Positions 22,594 to 32,884 of a DNA stretch of 64,000 nucleotides are shown piece by piece. The translations under genes were made by a program, and so were the position numbers. Below the pieces are notes generated by a model, which saw only the letters and a program-made list of their open reading frames with translations, made no database searches and had not been told where the DNA came from. The first letter of the stretch is position 1. The number at the start of each line of letters is the position of its first letter. The stretch lies in NCBI RefSeq assembly GCF_033439725.1, contig NW_026944385.1:4869001-4933000 (forward strand), in the 5' to 3' direction. The stretch comes from Neurospora tetraspora (Eukaryota > Ascomycota > Sordariomycetes > Sordariales > Sordariaceae).

Positions 22594-24801
22594 ATGAGCG
22601 CAAACGACGAGAAACGAAAGCTGGAAGCGCAGTACTTCCCCCCTCCTCCTCCCGGCCCTCCTCCCGGCCAAGCTCCCTCTTCCTCTATTGCAACTCAACA
22701 AGCTCCCCCTCAGAGCCAACAACCTCGCCATCCCGACGAGATTCCCATTCCCGACTACAACTCATCGCATCCCCAATATGCGCCTCCCCCGAATTCCAAC
22801 AAGGAAGACATCTACGGCGTTACCCCGACCGACGAACACCCGCCTCCGTTCCCTCCTAGACCTACCTCGTCTGGCAAGGCTGGAGACGAAAAGGTCAAGC
22901 TCTCCTGGGGTCAGAAGCTCGCAGGATGGGGAACCAAGGCCGCCGCTCCCATCAACGCCCTAGCCAACAAGATGGGCTCCGAGGCTTTCTTGCCAGGCCC
23001 AATGGATAAGGAGGTCGAGAAGGCCGCCCGTATCTTGAGGAGCTTCTGCAGTATGTCAACCTTCCTCTACACTTCCTACAATCATCAACGGCTAACCATA
23101 TCACTTGCAGAGGACGGAATCTACAGCGACGCAGCTCCCACCACCGCCCCTCCTCAAACCACCTTCCCCGTCGCCAACAAAGTCGAGCCTACCGCCGCCG
23201 AAACCGCCTCCAAGCCCCCCGTCGAAACAAAACCCGTTGACGCAGCCACCGCCAAGAAAAAGTCGCGTGTTCTCCTCACCATTCCTTCCAAGGTCATCGC
23301 CAAGGCCCAGGGCTTGGCTATCTTCACCACCGTCCGCGCCGGCTTCCAAGTCACGGGCGCCAGCGGCTCCGGCGTCCTGATCGCTCGCCTCCCCGACGGC
23401 AGCTGGTCCCCTCCGTCCGGCATCCACGTCCACAGCATCGGCGCCGGCTTCGTCGTCGGTCTCGACATCTACGACTGCGTGGTCGTCATCAACTCCAAGG
23501 AGGCCCTCGAGGCTTTCACCCGCACCCGTCTCAGCCTGGGTAGCGACCTGGCTGTTACCGCAGGGCCATGGGGCGCCGGTGGTGCTTTGGATTGGGGCGT
23601 GCCACAGGGGCAGAAGACGGATAAGGGCAAGGGTAAGGATGGTAAGCCTTCGTCGAGGCCAACAACGGCCGATGGCAAGCCCATCCTTTCCTCGGATAAC
23701 ACCCAGTTCACCAACCCGCCTGTTGATCCCGACTTCGACCCGGACCACCCAGAGGAGGCCGGCAAGCAAGCCAACAAGAACCGCAAGCCCAGCCCCTTCG
23801 TCGAGGCCGTCAAGAAGCCCGTCTACAGCTACGTCAAGTCACGCGGCTTTTACGCCGGCGTGCAAGTGGACGGTACTGTCATCACCGAGCGCAAGGACGC
23901 CAACGCCGTATTCTACGGTAGACAAGTCACCGTTCAGCAGATCCTCAAGGGCGAGGTGGCCGCTCCTCCCGTAGTCAACGGTCTTCTTGAGGTTCTGAAG
24001 GGTGCTGAGGGGTGGAGGGGTCAGCAGGGCCAGCAGGGCCAGCAGGGCCAGCAGGGCCAGCAGGGCCAGCAGCAGCAGACGGTACACATGCCCCAGGGAC
24101 ACATCCCGCAGCATCACGTCCAGCCTACTCCTGCTCAGCAGCCTCAGCAGCCGTACCCAGGCCAGGGACAGCAGCCCTACCAACCTCAGCTTCTGTCTGA
24201 GCCGTCTCCCGAGGGCTATTGCGCTCCTGGCAAGCCTCCCGGTGGCCCAGCCGGTGGTCCCGCTCCAGCGCCCGCAGGAACAGGAGGCTACCTCTACAAC
24301 CCCCAGCTCCTCTCTGAGCAGCCACCTCAGGGCCAAGGATACGGCGGCGGTGCCCGCGGCCACTTCTCCCCACTGAACCAGCACCCAACTGACGCTTACC
24401 ACGCCCCTCCTCCTCCTGCCTCTGCATACACCGAAAGCGGCCCGGCTGAAGTTAGTGGCGTAACCTCCGGTGTTCGCGGTCTCGACATCAACTCGGCTGG
24501 CCCATCAACAGGAACTGCCGGTGTGGTGCCGCCCGCTCCCGGGCCACAGGCGTCGGATGCTGCACGCGCAAAGGCCGCCGAAGCTGCTGCTGAGGCGGCC
24601 CATGCTCATGGTTCCGAACCGCCCCCGCCTTCGTATGAGGAGTTCGGGTCGTCTTCGTCAACAGCTCCAGCCGTGCCTGGGTACCCTGGGCATCCGGCGC
24701 ATCCTCCCCAGACTGATGGCGTGACGGACGAGTTGCCGCCTGCGTATGCCGAGGATGGTGTGTACAGGCCTGATGTGGGTGATCATAAGCGCCAGCAGTA
24801 G
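22594..24801 (+). CDS. SYLF-domain (Ysc84/SH3YL1-like) lipid- and actin-associated protein with PPxY motifs
   Basis: Exons 22594-23050 and 23111-24801 give 715 residues; the 60-nt intron (GTATGT...CAG) is a multiple of three and stop-free, so the unspliced frame would encode 735. The SYLF domain starts near spliced residue 200 (VLLTIPSKVIAKAQGLAIF, AGFQVTGASGSGVLIARL, GSDLAVTAGPWGAGG) and resumes with SRGFYAGVQVDGTVI after a ~60-residue hydrophilic insertion. In yeast the SYLF protein Ysc84 binds actin and phosphoinositides at endocytic sites. The N-terminus and the long C-terminus are Pro/Gln/Gly-rich, with a QQG tandem repeat and two PPxY motifs (PPSY, PPAY) near the end. Those motifs commonly bind WW domains such as those of Rsp5/Nedd4 ligases, so a link to ubiquitin-dependent trafficking is inferred. 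There is no SH3 domain, unlike yeast Ysc84. Confidence 0.9.
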   Translation: MSANDEKRKLEAQYFPPPPPGPPPGQAPSSSIATQQAPPQSQQPRHPDEIPIPDYNSSHPQYAPPPNSNKEDIYGVTPTDEHPPPFPPRPTSSGKAGDEKVKLSWGQKLAGWGTKAAAPINALANKMGSEAFLPGPMDKEVEKAARILRSFCSMSTFLYTSYNHQRLTISLAEDGIYSDAAPTTAPPQTTFPVANKVEPTAAETASKPPVETKPVDAATAKKKSRVLLTIPSKVIAKAQGLAIFTTVRAGFQVTGASGSGVLIARLPDGSWSPPSGIHVHSIGAGFVVGLDIYDCVVVINSKEALEAFTRTRLSLGSDLAVTAGPWGAGGALDWGVPQGQKTDKGKGKDGKPSSRPTTADGKPILSSDNTQFTNPPVDPDFDPDHPEEAGKQANKNRKPSPFVEAVKKPVYSYVKSRGFYAGVQVDGTVITERKDANAVFYGRQVTVQQILKGEVAAPPVVNGLLEVLKGAEGWRGQQGQQGQQGQQGQQGQQQQTVHMPQGHIPQHHVQPTPAQQPQQPYPGQGQQPYQPQLLSEPSPEGYCAPGKPPGGPAGGPAPAPAGTGGYLYNPQLLSEQPPQGQGYGGGARGHFSPLNQHPTDAYHAPPPPASAYTESGPAEVSGVTSGVRGLDINSAGPSTGTAGVVPPAPGPQASDAARAKAAEAAAEAAHAHGSEPPPPSYEEFGSSSSTAPAVPGYPGHPAHPPQTDGVTDELPPAYAEDGVYRPDVGDHKRQQ
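24022..24078 (+). repeat. Coding tandem repeat, 9-bp unit CAGCAGGGC
   Basis: Five perfect copies of the 9-bp unit are followed by four CAG triplets, encoding a QQG array and a poly-Q run in the SYLF protein. The perfect identity of the units suggests recent slippage and likely length polymorphism between strains. Confidence 0.95.
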
Positions 24802-25817
24802 AGGCATGACTTCTTGTCGGCGTGGACTACGGATGCAGTACGATGAGCCTTTTCTTCCGGGCTGCTTTGGCCATTTTGGACGTTCCTTCTTGCGTTTCAT
24901 ATGAGTTTACCCCTTACTCTTGAGTTAGTTCCTACGGGATGGAGCAATTGAGCATTCCCTATCTTTAGCTTGTAGTTTCCATGATCTTTTTGCACTTAAT
25001 GGAAGTTTCGATACCCTCTACCCTCGTACTAGTCCAAGTTCCCGTGTTCCCGTCTGTTGTGCCATCAGTCACGCGATGACGTTCTATGTGAGATGCTATT
25101 TTGGCCAGAGCTTAGTTAGCCGGATGACTTGATGTGTCACCCTGAACTTTCTCTCAATGTGCACTCCGTTCGTTCACTCCTACCTTCGATTGAGATGTGG
25201 TTGTCACATCAAGGTCACATTGCAAATTGCATGGGGGCTCGAATGCGATTTGTTGACTTGCAGACGTGAGGTTAACGCCATTCTCTGCTTGATAAGTCGT
25301 AATTGTGGAAAAAGAAGGCTACCTCTACCTATAGGTGACATGAGCGACTGAGAGTGTCCAACTCCCTACTTCATGCTTCGCTTTTGCATGGTCCTCGAAG
25401 CCGGTAGTGGCTGTGGCATTCTTTGTTTGCCGCGATGACGAGTTGAGCCACAGATTTTCCCCCTTCAGATATGATACCCGGACAAAGCGAAACGCCGAAA
25501 TGGCTCTAGGAGCATTTACCTTTATACCAGTGGTGATCGGCCTCAAAGAATGGTCACGTAGGTAGACAAAGAACCCAGTCTCGCCAGTGTACCATGTACT
25601 CACACAAAATGACATCGAACTGACGGGGTTCTCACTTTGGAAGATGGGCGGAAGTTTTTGCGAATCCCTCACATTCCCTCCATGTTCCAAACTTCCACTT
25701 CCTCACGACATTTACCCTTTACCATCTTGCATAAAGCCAACTTGTCGCTTTGACCTCCCATGGACGTCAGCATGCAACAAAACAAGCAGCTGAATACCTG
25801 AAAGCATCATCAACGCA
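24802..25817. other. Intergenic between SYLF gene and charged repeat protein gene
   Basis: About 1 kb between co-oriented genes. No gene, RNA or repeat recognised. Confidence 0.5.
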
Positions 25818-28800
25818 ATGTCGCCATCCAACAGCCTTGACTTTGCCTCCCTCTTCCATGGCGTCCCGCCTCTTCCACCTCCACCACCGCCAATTCCAAA
25901 CCCTACAGGGCGGCGACGACGAAAAGGGAAGGAGCAACTCCTAGCGGGTAAACGGTTCTGGGCGGATCCACCGAAGCCAACGACCACGTTGCCTGCTAAA
26001 GCGCCCCAAGTTCAGGACGAAGTAGCGGTGGCCCAAATTCGCAAAGACGAGCGGTTTGACCGGACAAACCTCAAAGCCAGAGTACGGAAACTGCTAGTCG
26101 TGGATGATAAAGCGGAAGACGCTCGGCCTCGCAAACCAACGCTGAACGTATTCGCCGTTGTAAAGAAGCCAGCAGGCAGAGCAAGCAAGCCCGCGAACAA
26201 ACAACGACCTAAAGCAGTGAAACAAGATCCCTCGTATCGCCCGGACAAATGGTCTTCTTCCGAGTCCGAGGAGGATTCAGACTGGGACTTCGTGCCGGGT
26301 GATCTCCCCGCCTTCGGTCAAGTCAAGGGGCAGGAACAGTTCTCACCCGTTACTACCTCTAGTCTCACCTGTGTGTCACCACAACGACCAACACGACCAC
26401 CACCGCCGCCACCGATCCCAAACCCGCTCAAGCGCAAACGCATAGAAGATCCAACGTATCGACCTTCGAGGAACAGCGAGGAATCCAGTTTCGACGACGA
26501 CGATGAGGAAGATGACGGGTCTGACGAAGGGGTAGAAGCGCTGAAAAGACTCAAACTAGGCAAGAATAATAAGAAGGTCAAGAAGAGGGGGGGCAGAGTA
26601 GCGGAAAGACAGCGGGAGAAATCACCGGAGAAAGATAAGAGGGATATGTTGACAAAAGGGAATGGTGACGAAATGCAAAAGCCCATAAATAAAAAGGGTA
26701 AGTCCGTTTGGGATCCGTCTTATAAGCCACCGAGAGACGAAGAAGACGACAGTGATGAGTACAGTGACGAGTATACCTCTACCGATGGCGGGAGCAGACA
26801 AAGAAGGAAAAAAGTTCGCGTGCGAGAGCGCGGTGATGGTCCGAAGGACAAGAATGATGACAATGCCCACCTCGACGACAATCCCAAAAACGACGTGATT
26901 CCCCAGGAGAAACTCCTTCCATGCCAGGCACGCCCATGCCTTCCTCCCAAGTTCGGCAGGCGGAAGATCAAGCAGAGGAACCGCCACAAGCCTCCCCGCA
27001 TCTATGATCCCTCCTACAAGCCAGGGACAACCTCAACGGACGATGACAGCAACAATACTGATTCCAGTTGGAGCTCTTCGGAAGAGGGCAAAGACAGAAA
27101 GAAACGGAAAAATCCCCAGCCAAAAGCACCCAAGACCCTGCAGACGGTTAGCGACCTGCAGCACGAGGTCATAAGACTGATGCTAAAAGAAACAAAATCC
27201 GCCTCCGCAATGACCAAAAAGCGAAAACGGCCCCGAATCCTCAGACGACACACCAGCGACCAATCCTTCCGCCCATCGGACACCACTAGTGACGAGTACA
27301 GCGATGAATGGTACAGTTCTGAGTACTCCTCCTCTGAGTTGGACGTCAAGAACAAGAAGAGGAAGAAGGGGATGAAGAAGAAGAAAGACCAGCCTAATGT
27401 GAACCGGAATTCCCCAGGATTTGGACCTGTGACTGGCACGAGGGAGGACTTGGATTGTGGGAGTCCAGTTGAAGCAAGCGAGGAAACGAGAGAAAGTGTG
27501 AAACCAGAAAAGCAGCCAGCAAGCAGGAAGACGGGAAGAAGAAGAATTGGGACACTCGCCATTGATGGCACACACAAACCATCGGCCGACTCGGAATCTT
27601 CCGAGTTTGAGTCCGAACCCATCTCAGGCTTAGACCACTCCGTCTCCAGCATGAAGACTAGCAACGACGACCCGAAGCCCGAGCTGATATTCGAGCCGAA
27701 AGGACAAGATTCCATACCACCCGTGAATCTAGAAGGGGAAACGCCGCAGGTCCAGACCCCATCCCGACCTCTTTCCAATATCAAAACTGCTTTCTACCCC
27801 CTATGTCATGGTCGTTACTCACCTTGGCCGCCAGCCCGCGGGACGGTCTACTGCCAGCCTTGCTTCCGGGAGCAAGTGGTAGTTCGGGGGTTACTGATTC
27901 GGCGGGGGATAAGCGAGACGATGAGGTTGTTGAAGGTGTTGTTGGGCGGTGGGTCTGACTTCGGGAAAGAATTGGATGAAGCCCTTGAAAAGCTTTTGGG
28001 TGGTGTTGAGACCGAGCAAGTGAGGAGCACACGTGTAGAAGATTACGGTCAGGGCCAGGATGAAGAGGACGAAAGAGAAGAAAGGGTTCAACGGGGAGAA
28101 GACACTCACACGAAGCCCATGCCCTCAGCACAGTCATCCCCTTCCGAACTGCCCGAAGATGTCCAGACCCTCTTGGTGCTGAGGCGCCTTTCAGATATTG
28201 TCAACACCAGGAGCACGCCAACATTGTCCACAGCATATCCCTCCGGCTCCGATGTTTCCCCTACAATGCCCTTTTCTCTGTACTTCCCGTCCATCGCCAA
28301 TGCCGCCTCTTCGAAGCCTAGCCACCAACAGCAAGACCCAACCGGTCCAAGCCGCTACTCCTCCCCGCTCCCTCCATGTCCTGCCCTGATCCCGCAGGGC
28401 GAGGCCCACAATCGTACCGGGAATGGTGCCGGCATCAAAATGTCTTACTTCTGCCTCAAGCCTCCTTCAACGAGATCCATTATTTCCCTTCCGTCTCCAA
28501 ACCCACTGGACAACGCTATAAATATCCTACACGACGCGATCGGCATCTCTACCTGGCAGGCTCGTCGATTATGGAACCAGTATGAAGGCTCGGGTATATG
28601 GGACCTAGCGCAGGTGGATTCGCTTGTCGAGAAATCCCATGCGAAATGCCTGAAAAATTCGGATATAGAGGTGGGAATGGGGAACGATGAAAATCATCAG
28701 GCTGTTATGCTGGAGTTGGAGAGTTTGGCCCAATTGGAAGAGGAAATCAGGAATGCCTTTGCGGAAAAGGGGAGCCGAGAAGAGGAAAACGAAGGTCGAA

Positions 28801-29354
28801 CTCGACAGAGTGATGGTGGTGGAACTGGAGCTACACGCAGCATCATGTTTGGGGCTGTGACGGCAGGCCAGGCCGGGAGGAAACGATCTCGAGAAGATGA
28901 TGATGACGACTGCAGGTTGGGTCGGGACCATGCTCAACCTCCAAACAAGAAATGCAAGCTTATCAAACCCATCGACTTACTCAAGAGCCAGGAGGCAATG
29001 CCAGATTCACCGCAGACACCAAGAGAGAAGCCGAGGATGATCCCTTGCCATTCCTGCTCCGGGTTCAACACTGCCAATTATAACAGTTGCGCTGCCGTAC
29101 GACGCAACGACTACATTGAGATGGGCGGTAGACCATGGGTAAAAACACTGCAATGGACTCTCGACATCAACGAGTCAGAAGCGGCCAAGATGACGCTGAA
29201 TAGCTTCTTGGACTTGATCAGCCGGAGTGGAAAAGCGGCCCATGTGAACAGCTCCGGGTGGGAATTCGTGGTGCACCGCCCTGGCGATGATAACGACGCG
29301 GAGACAAGGGTTGTTTTCCTGGATGTTAGGCCTGGGTTGGATCTTCACTTGTAG
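25818..29354 (+). CDS. Large charged repeat protein of unknown function (probably nuclear)
   Basis: A single uninterrupted frame of 1178 residues, not recognised as a known family. A proline run plus IPNP followed by a basic cluster occurs twice (about residues 17-38 and 190-207). A motif D-x-[ST]-[YFH]-[RK]-P followed by an acidic/serine-rich patch occurs six times, with the D at residues 137, 211, 299, 397, 481 and 583 (spacing 74-102); the patches are separated by long Lys/Arg-rich linkers with many bipartite nuclear-localisation-like clusters. Around residues 660-680 there are paired cysteines (PLCHG...YCQPCF), and near 1077 a CHSC...C cluster begins a more ordered C-terminal ~100 residues with conserved-looking Trp and hydrophobic spacing. 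A chromatin or RNA-binding role is conceivable but not shown. An unseen intron cannot be excluded. Confidence 0.75.
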   Translation: MSPSNSLDFASLFHGVPPLPPPPPPIPNPTGRRRRKGKEQLLAGKRFWADPPKPTTTLPAKAPQVQDEVAVAQIRKDERFDRTNLKARVRKLLVVDDKAEDARPRKPTLNVFAVVKKPAGRASKPANKQRPKAVKQDPSYRPDKWSSSESEEDSDWDFVPGDLPAFGQVKGQEQFSPVTTSSLTCVSPQRPTRPPPPPPIPNPLKRKRIEDPTYRPSRNSEESSFDDDDEEDDGSDEGVEALKRLKLGKNNKKVKKRGGRVAERQREKSPEKDKRDMLTKGNGDEMQKPINKKGKSVWDPSYKPPRDEEDDSDEYSDEYTSTDGGSRQRRKKVRVRERGDGPKDKNDDNAHLDDNPKNDVIPQEKLLPCQARPCLPPKFGRRKIKQRNRHKPPRIYDPSYKPGTTSTDDDSNNTDSSWSSSEEGKDRKKRKNPQPKAPKTLQTVSDLQHEVIRLMLKETKSASAMTKKRKRPRILRRHTSDQSFRPSDTTSDEYSDEWYSSEYSSSELDVKNKKRKKGMKKKKDQPNVNRNSPGFGPVTGTREDLDCGSPVEASEETRESVKPEKQPASRKTGRRRIGTLAIDGTHKPSADSESSEFESEPISGLDHSVSSMKTSNDDPKPELIFEPKGQDSIPPVNLEGETPQVQTPSRPLSNIKTAFYPLCHGRYSPWPPARGTVYCQPCFREQVVVRGLLIRRGISETMRLLKVLLGGGSDFGKELDEALEKLLGGVETEQVRSTRVEDYGQGQDEEDEREERVQRGEDTHTKPMPSAQSSPSELPEDVQTLLVLRRLSDIVNTRSTPTLSTAYPSGSDVSPTMPFSLYFPSIANAASSKPSHQQQDPTGPSRYSSPLPPCPALIPQGEAHNRTGNGAGIKMSYFCLKPPSTRSIISLPSPNPLDNAINILHDAIGISTWQARRLWNQYEGSGIWDLAQVDSLVEKSHAKCLKNSDIEVGMGNDENHQAVMLELESLAQLEEEIRNAFAEKGSREEENEGRTRQSDGGGTGATRSIMFGAVTAGQAGRKRSREDDDDDCRLGRDHAQPPNKKCKLIKPIDLLKSQEAMPDSPQTPREKPRMIPCHSCSGFNTANYNSCAAVRRNDYIEMGGRPWVKTLQWTLDINESEAAKMTLNSFLDLISRSGKAAHVNSSGWEFVVHRPGDDNDAETRVVFLDVRPGLDLHL

Positions 29355-32300
29355 GTGTGATGGAGATCCAACGACATGTGCATGTATGGCACAAGGGGCA
29401 GGTTGTAGACTCTTGGATAGAGGTGCATATTTCGGAGTTAGTAAAGGAATCGAAGTGGCCAGCGCAAAACGAGCACTTGCTCGCTGGTGTTGATTACTTA
29501 TCACGGCATTTGCCATGACTTTGACGATGCGCATTGAAGACACTTCAGAACACCTCCAAGTCGCGGAATGGACGTGAAAATCTCCCATCAGCCAGAATAA
29601 ACCATGCAGGTACCCGAGACATACATGACTTCCGTCGTTTGACAAGCGCTGGACGCCGACGGGAGCAGACATCAAGATCCACGTCCGAAACAGTCATCTC
29701 AGTGGCTTGGCTGCACAATGGTGTTGGATATGCCGCTATCCCGGGAGCTCTCGAGTTTGTGTGTGATTCGGAGATGAGCCTGTGACTTGTAGGTAGTCCG
29801 TCGACCACCATGCCGGCGAGGACGTGAGAGCTGCCGATTCTTCATTAAAGTGCATTTTGTCCGAAAACGATTGTATCGCCAGCGACAGGTGCGATAAGTT
29901 TCGTTGGATATGATGTTATTGAAAGGAACCACAGTTGAAGGGTATAACATGCGTCAGCTGCACTGGGATTTGGCATGGATGATAAAAAGGGGTCGTCCTC
30001 CTTTTATACCTCCAGCGCCTTATTCGTGATCTTGTCTTTGTGAATTCTCCGCTTGACTGAAACGGAGTCTAGGAACGGGAGGCGACGTCCTCTGGAACGC
30101 CTTGTAACGGAGGGCAATCATAACAATTTGAAACAGAGGGTCCTCCACTGTGCGGTATTATTGATGGTGATCTGCGTGTCGATCCAGGGGCTTCCTTGGC
30201 CTGGGTAGCAACCCCGTATCAGGGAATTGCAGTGTGGTATTCCAATAATAGCACGAAGAGTTTACCATAGCTATCTCCGTTTTGAAGATGGAGGGACGGG
30301 CACCGAGTGCAATGCTCATGGTCGCCAGACTGTTCGGAGGTAACAAGACACAAGCAAGGTGACCTTGGAAGCGTGTGACGGTAGGCGGATAGGCCGATTG
30401 ATGACTTGGGAAGGGTGCGCGGGCCTGGACTCCTTCGGTGTGACTTTTGGTTGTTGGTCGGATGCGCTGGGAAACGGAAATTGGTGTTATTTTCTTTGGT
30501 AAACGGAGATAGCCGTTGGGCGACCAGGGGCGTCGTTTGTTCGGGGGCAACGGGGCCGCGGGAAGGCAATCGGGACAGGGAAAGCTTGATGTTCTTGGCG
30601 ATGTTAGCACATGTCAGCGACTCAATGAACACAACCTCTTGGGCAAGAATAACTCAAAGTGATCGGTAGATGATGCTGTCGCGTTGATCTCGAGAAACAC
30701 TTGGAAAGCAAGGAGACGACAAGTCGAATCGACAGACAGAAAGTGCCGGGCTCGTGGGATCAGCAGCCAATGCCTTGGAGGATGGCTCGTGGAGGGATTG
30801 ACGAGAGGTTGGATGTTGGCAGTGACAGCGTTTCCAGGGCAAGTCAACTGATCATCCGTGGATTTGCGTGGCTTGCGCGGAAGCATCAGGATAGGAGAGA
30901 AAAAGATGTGCAGTTGACGGTTGGCGGTGTCGTGTCGGGTCCAAACATGTTGCAGTGGGATGGATATACGAACGACGCTGTGCGGCACGGCTGTCACTGA
31001 CCTGATGGCGCGTCTGCTGCATGTGCCCTCAGCTGGAAGAGATTCCATGTCTGTGGTTGAAGACGAGAAAAAACTTGCATCTTGGAAATAATTTCGTTCC
31101 CCAATTTCCCCAAAAGCCAAACAAAAGCAACAGCGAACCTCGAAGACAATGGCTCGGCACTGGCACGTTCCTTCTGTGGGAAGAAGGAAGGAGCGATGTC
31201 GATCTGCACGGGTTGCCGCTGTACATAGCGCACGACGCCCTGAATTCTCGAGATGGCAGGCGCGCCATCGGCACTGCACTGCAGCGGCGTGAGCGGCAGT
31301 GGGGGTTCAGTGACAGGGGGGTTCCACAGCCGACAAGCGGTGGCGCAGGGGCACGGTGGGTCGACGTCTCCACTCCTGCTATCACTCGGGCCAATTAGCG
31401 CGTTGATGAGGCTCCGTTCACGAACGTCACTGCGTTCCACGTCGCCCTGATCACCGTTTCTTTCTCTTTTCTGTCCGCCATTCACATTCTACTACGGTAG
31501 TTGTTATCTCTCCATATCTCCTTATCAAAACATGGAATTCCCTGGAAGTGGTCGATCCAATCCGTCGGTTAGTCACGGAATTCCAACACGACGAGAAACA
31601 CGTGGACGTTGTCTGGATGAATCAACCTGAAGTGGTAACATGTCCGGATATTGATATTTCGATGGCCGACACGAAGAGAACGTGAGGAACTCGGGCGACT
31701 GGATTGGCTTGCTTCACAGCTTCTGTGTCCATGTCTGTCCCACGCAAGATCGGATCGGTGGGTTATCTCGAGTCTGCAGTGTCTGCAGCGTACTTGAGCA
31801 CTTTCAGACGACGCCAGGGGCAGCAAAACTACGAGTTCATCCCACAGCATTTGACAGGGAACACAAGCCAAGCACGGTCAGATGAACAGAGGCAGGTCAA
31901 CCGTGGAACATTGTCCACGACCTGAGTATCAATTTACCAGACCGAGTTGATGGCCAAACACACACGCAGTTTCTGCTGAGTTGAGCCAGATCCAAAGCTC
32001 AAGAAGGCACGGCAGATGCTGAGATACCATGTCCCAAACAAAAGACTGCCGCTCGGACATTACATCTGCAGTGCACGATGAGGTATCAGACGCCAGGCAT
32101 TGACTCGGGAAATAGCATCGTGACATTTTCATTTCCGATCCCATCGCCAACAACCCCCAATCCCCAGCCCTACCCTAAGCCTGAACAAAACAAAACAAAC
32201 GGACTGAAACCAGAAGCGAAGATGTTCCTAGGTAGCAGTCCCCACTCCATCCCGTCCACCCGACCCAGGTACGTCTCCACTCCTTCCTTCCATTTCCACC

Positions 32301-32884
32301 AACCTAACCTTGATGTCCAGGGAGTCCCCGTTTTTTTCTCTCCCCATCCATCTTTCCAGAATGTCTTGCCTTCTGATGCAGACCTAAACTGTTTCGGGAA
32401 ATATCCCAAACATAACGGGCATTGTGTGACAAAAGGGAAAGGGTTTCCTCTTCTCTTCTTCTACCCCTTTTTGTCTGTCAGTCCTCCCACTTACACTCGC
32501 TTGCCCCAGTCCTCCCAGTTTCCCACTTTTCTCTTTCTGTCCTTCGTTTTCCCTCCTGTGCTTCCTCCATCGTGCAACTACACTACCACCAACGGAAGCA
32601 GCACGCCGGATTCGTGCCACGGGAAACAAACAGTCGTCACTTGTACTCGATTACAGGCCATTACTCTCGTTTCAAGGCCACCACCGAGATATACGTGACC
32701 GCCCGGCCGCCATCGCCACGAGAGCCAGACAGTCTCAGACCATACCATTTCCCTCGCTTTTCCTCCTCGAGACGAGACACGACTTAGGGAACCCTCTCTA
32801 ATCACTAGTTGCGTCTTCCGCAACACGCGGTCGACCTCTGACACCACAATATCGTACATACACAAGCCACATAGACAGACACAC
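29355..32884. other. Long intergenic interval (3.5 kb)
   Basis: No convincing gene. Several overlapping frames of 100-220 codons on the minus strand at 30.2-31.5 kb have no domain character, no plausible exon structure and mutually contradictory frames. Positions 32440-32560 are pyrimidine-rich on the plus strand, common in fungal promoters, and the last 120 bases look like a leader for the glycosyltransferase gene. Confidence 0.5.

Noticed and set aside
30219-31485. Several overlapping minus-strand frames of 137-221 codons
   Set aside because: They contradict each other in frame, lack domains and show no plausible intron structure.
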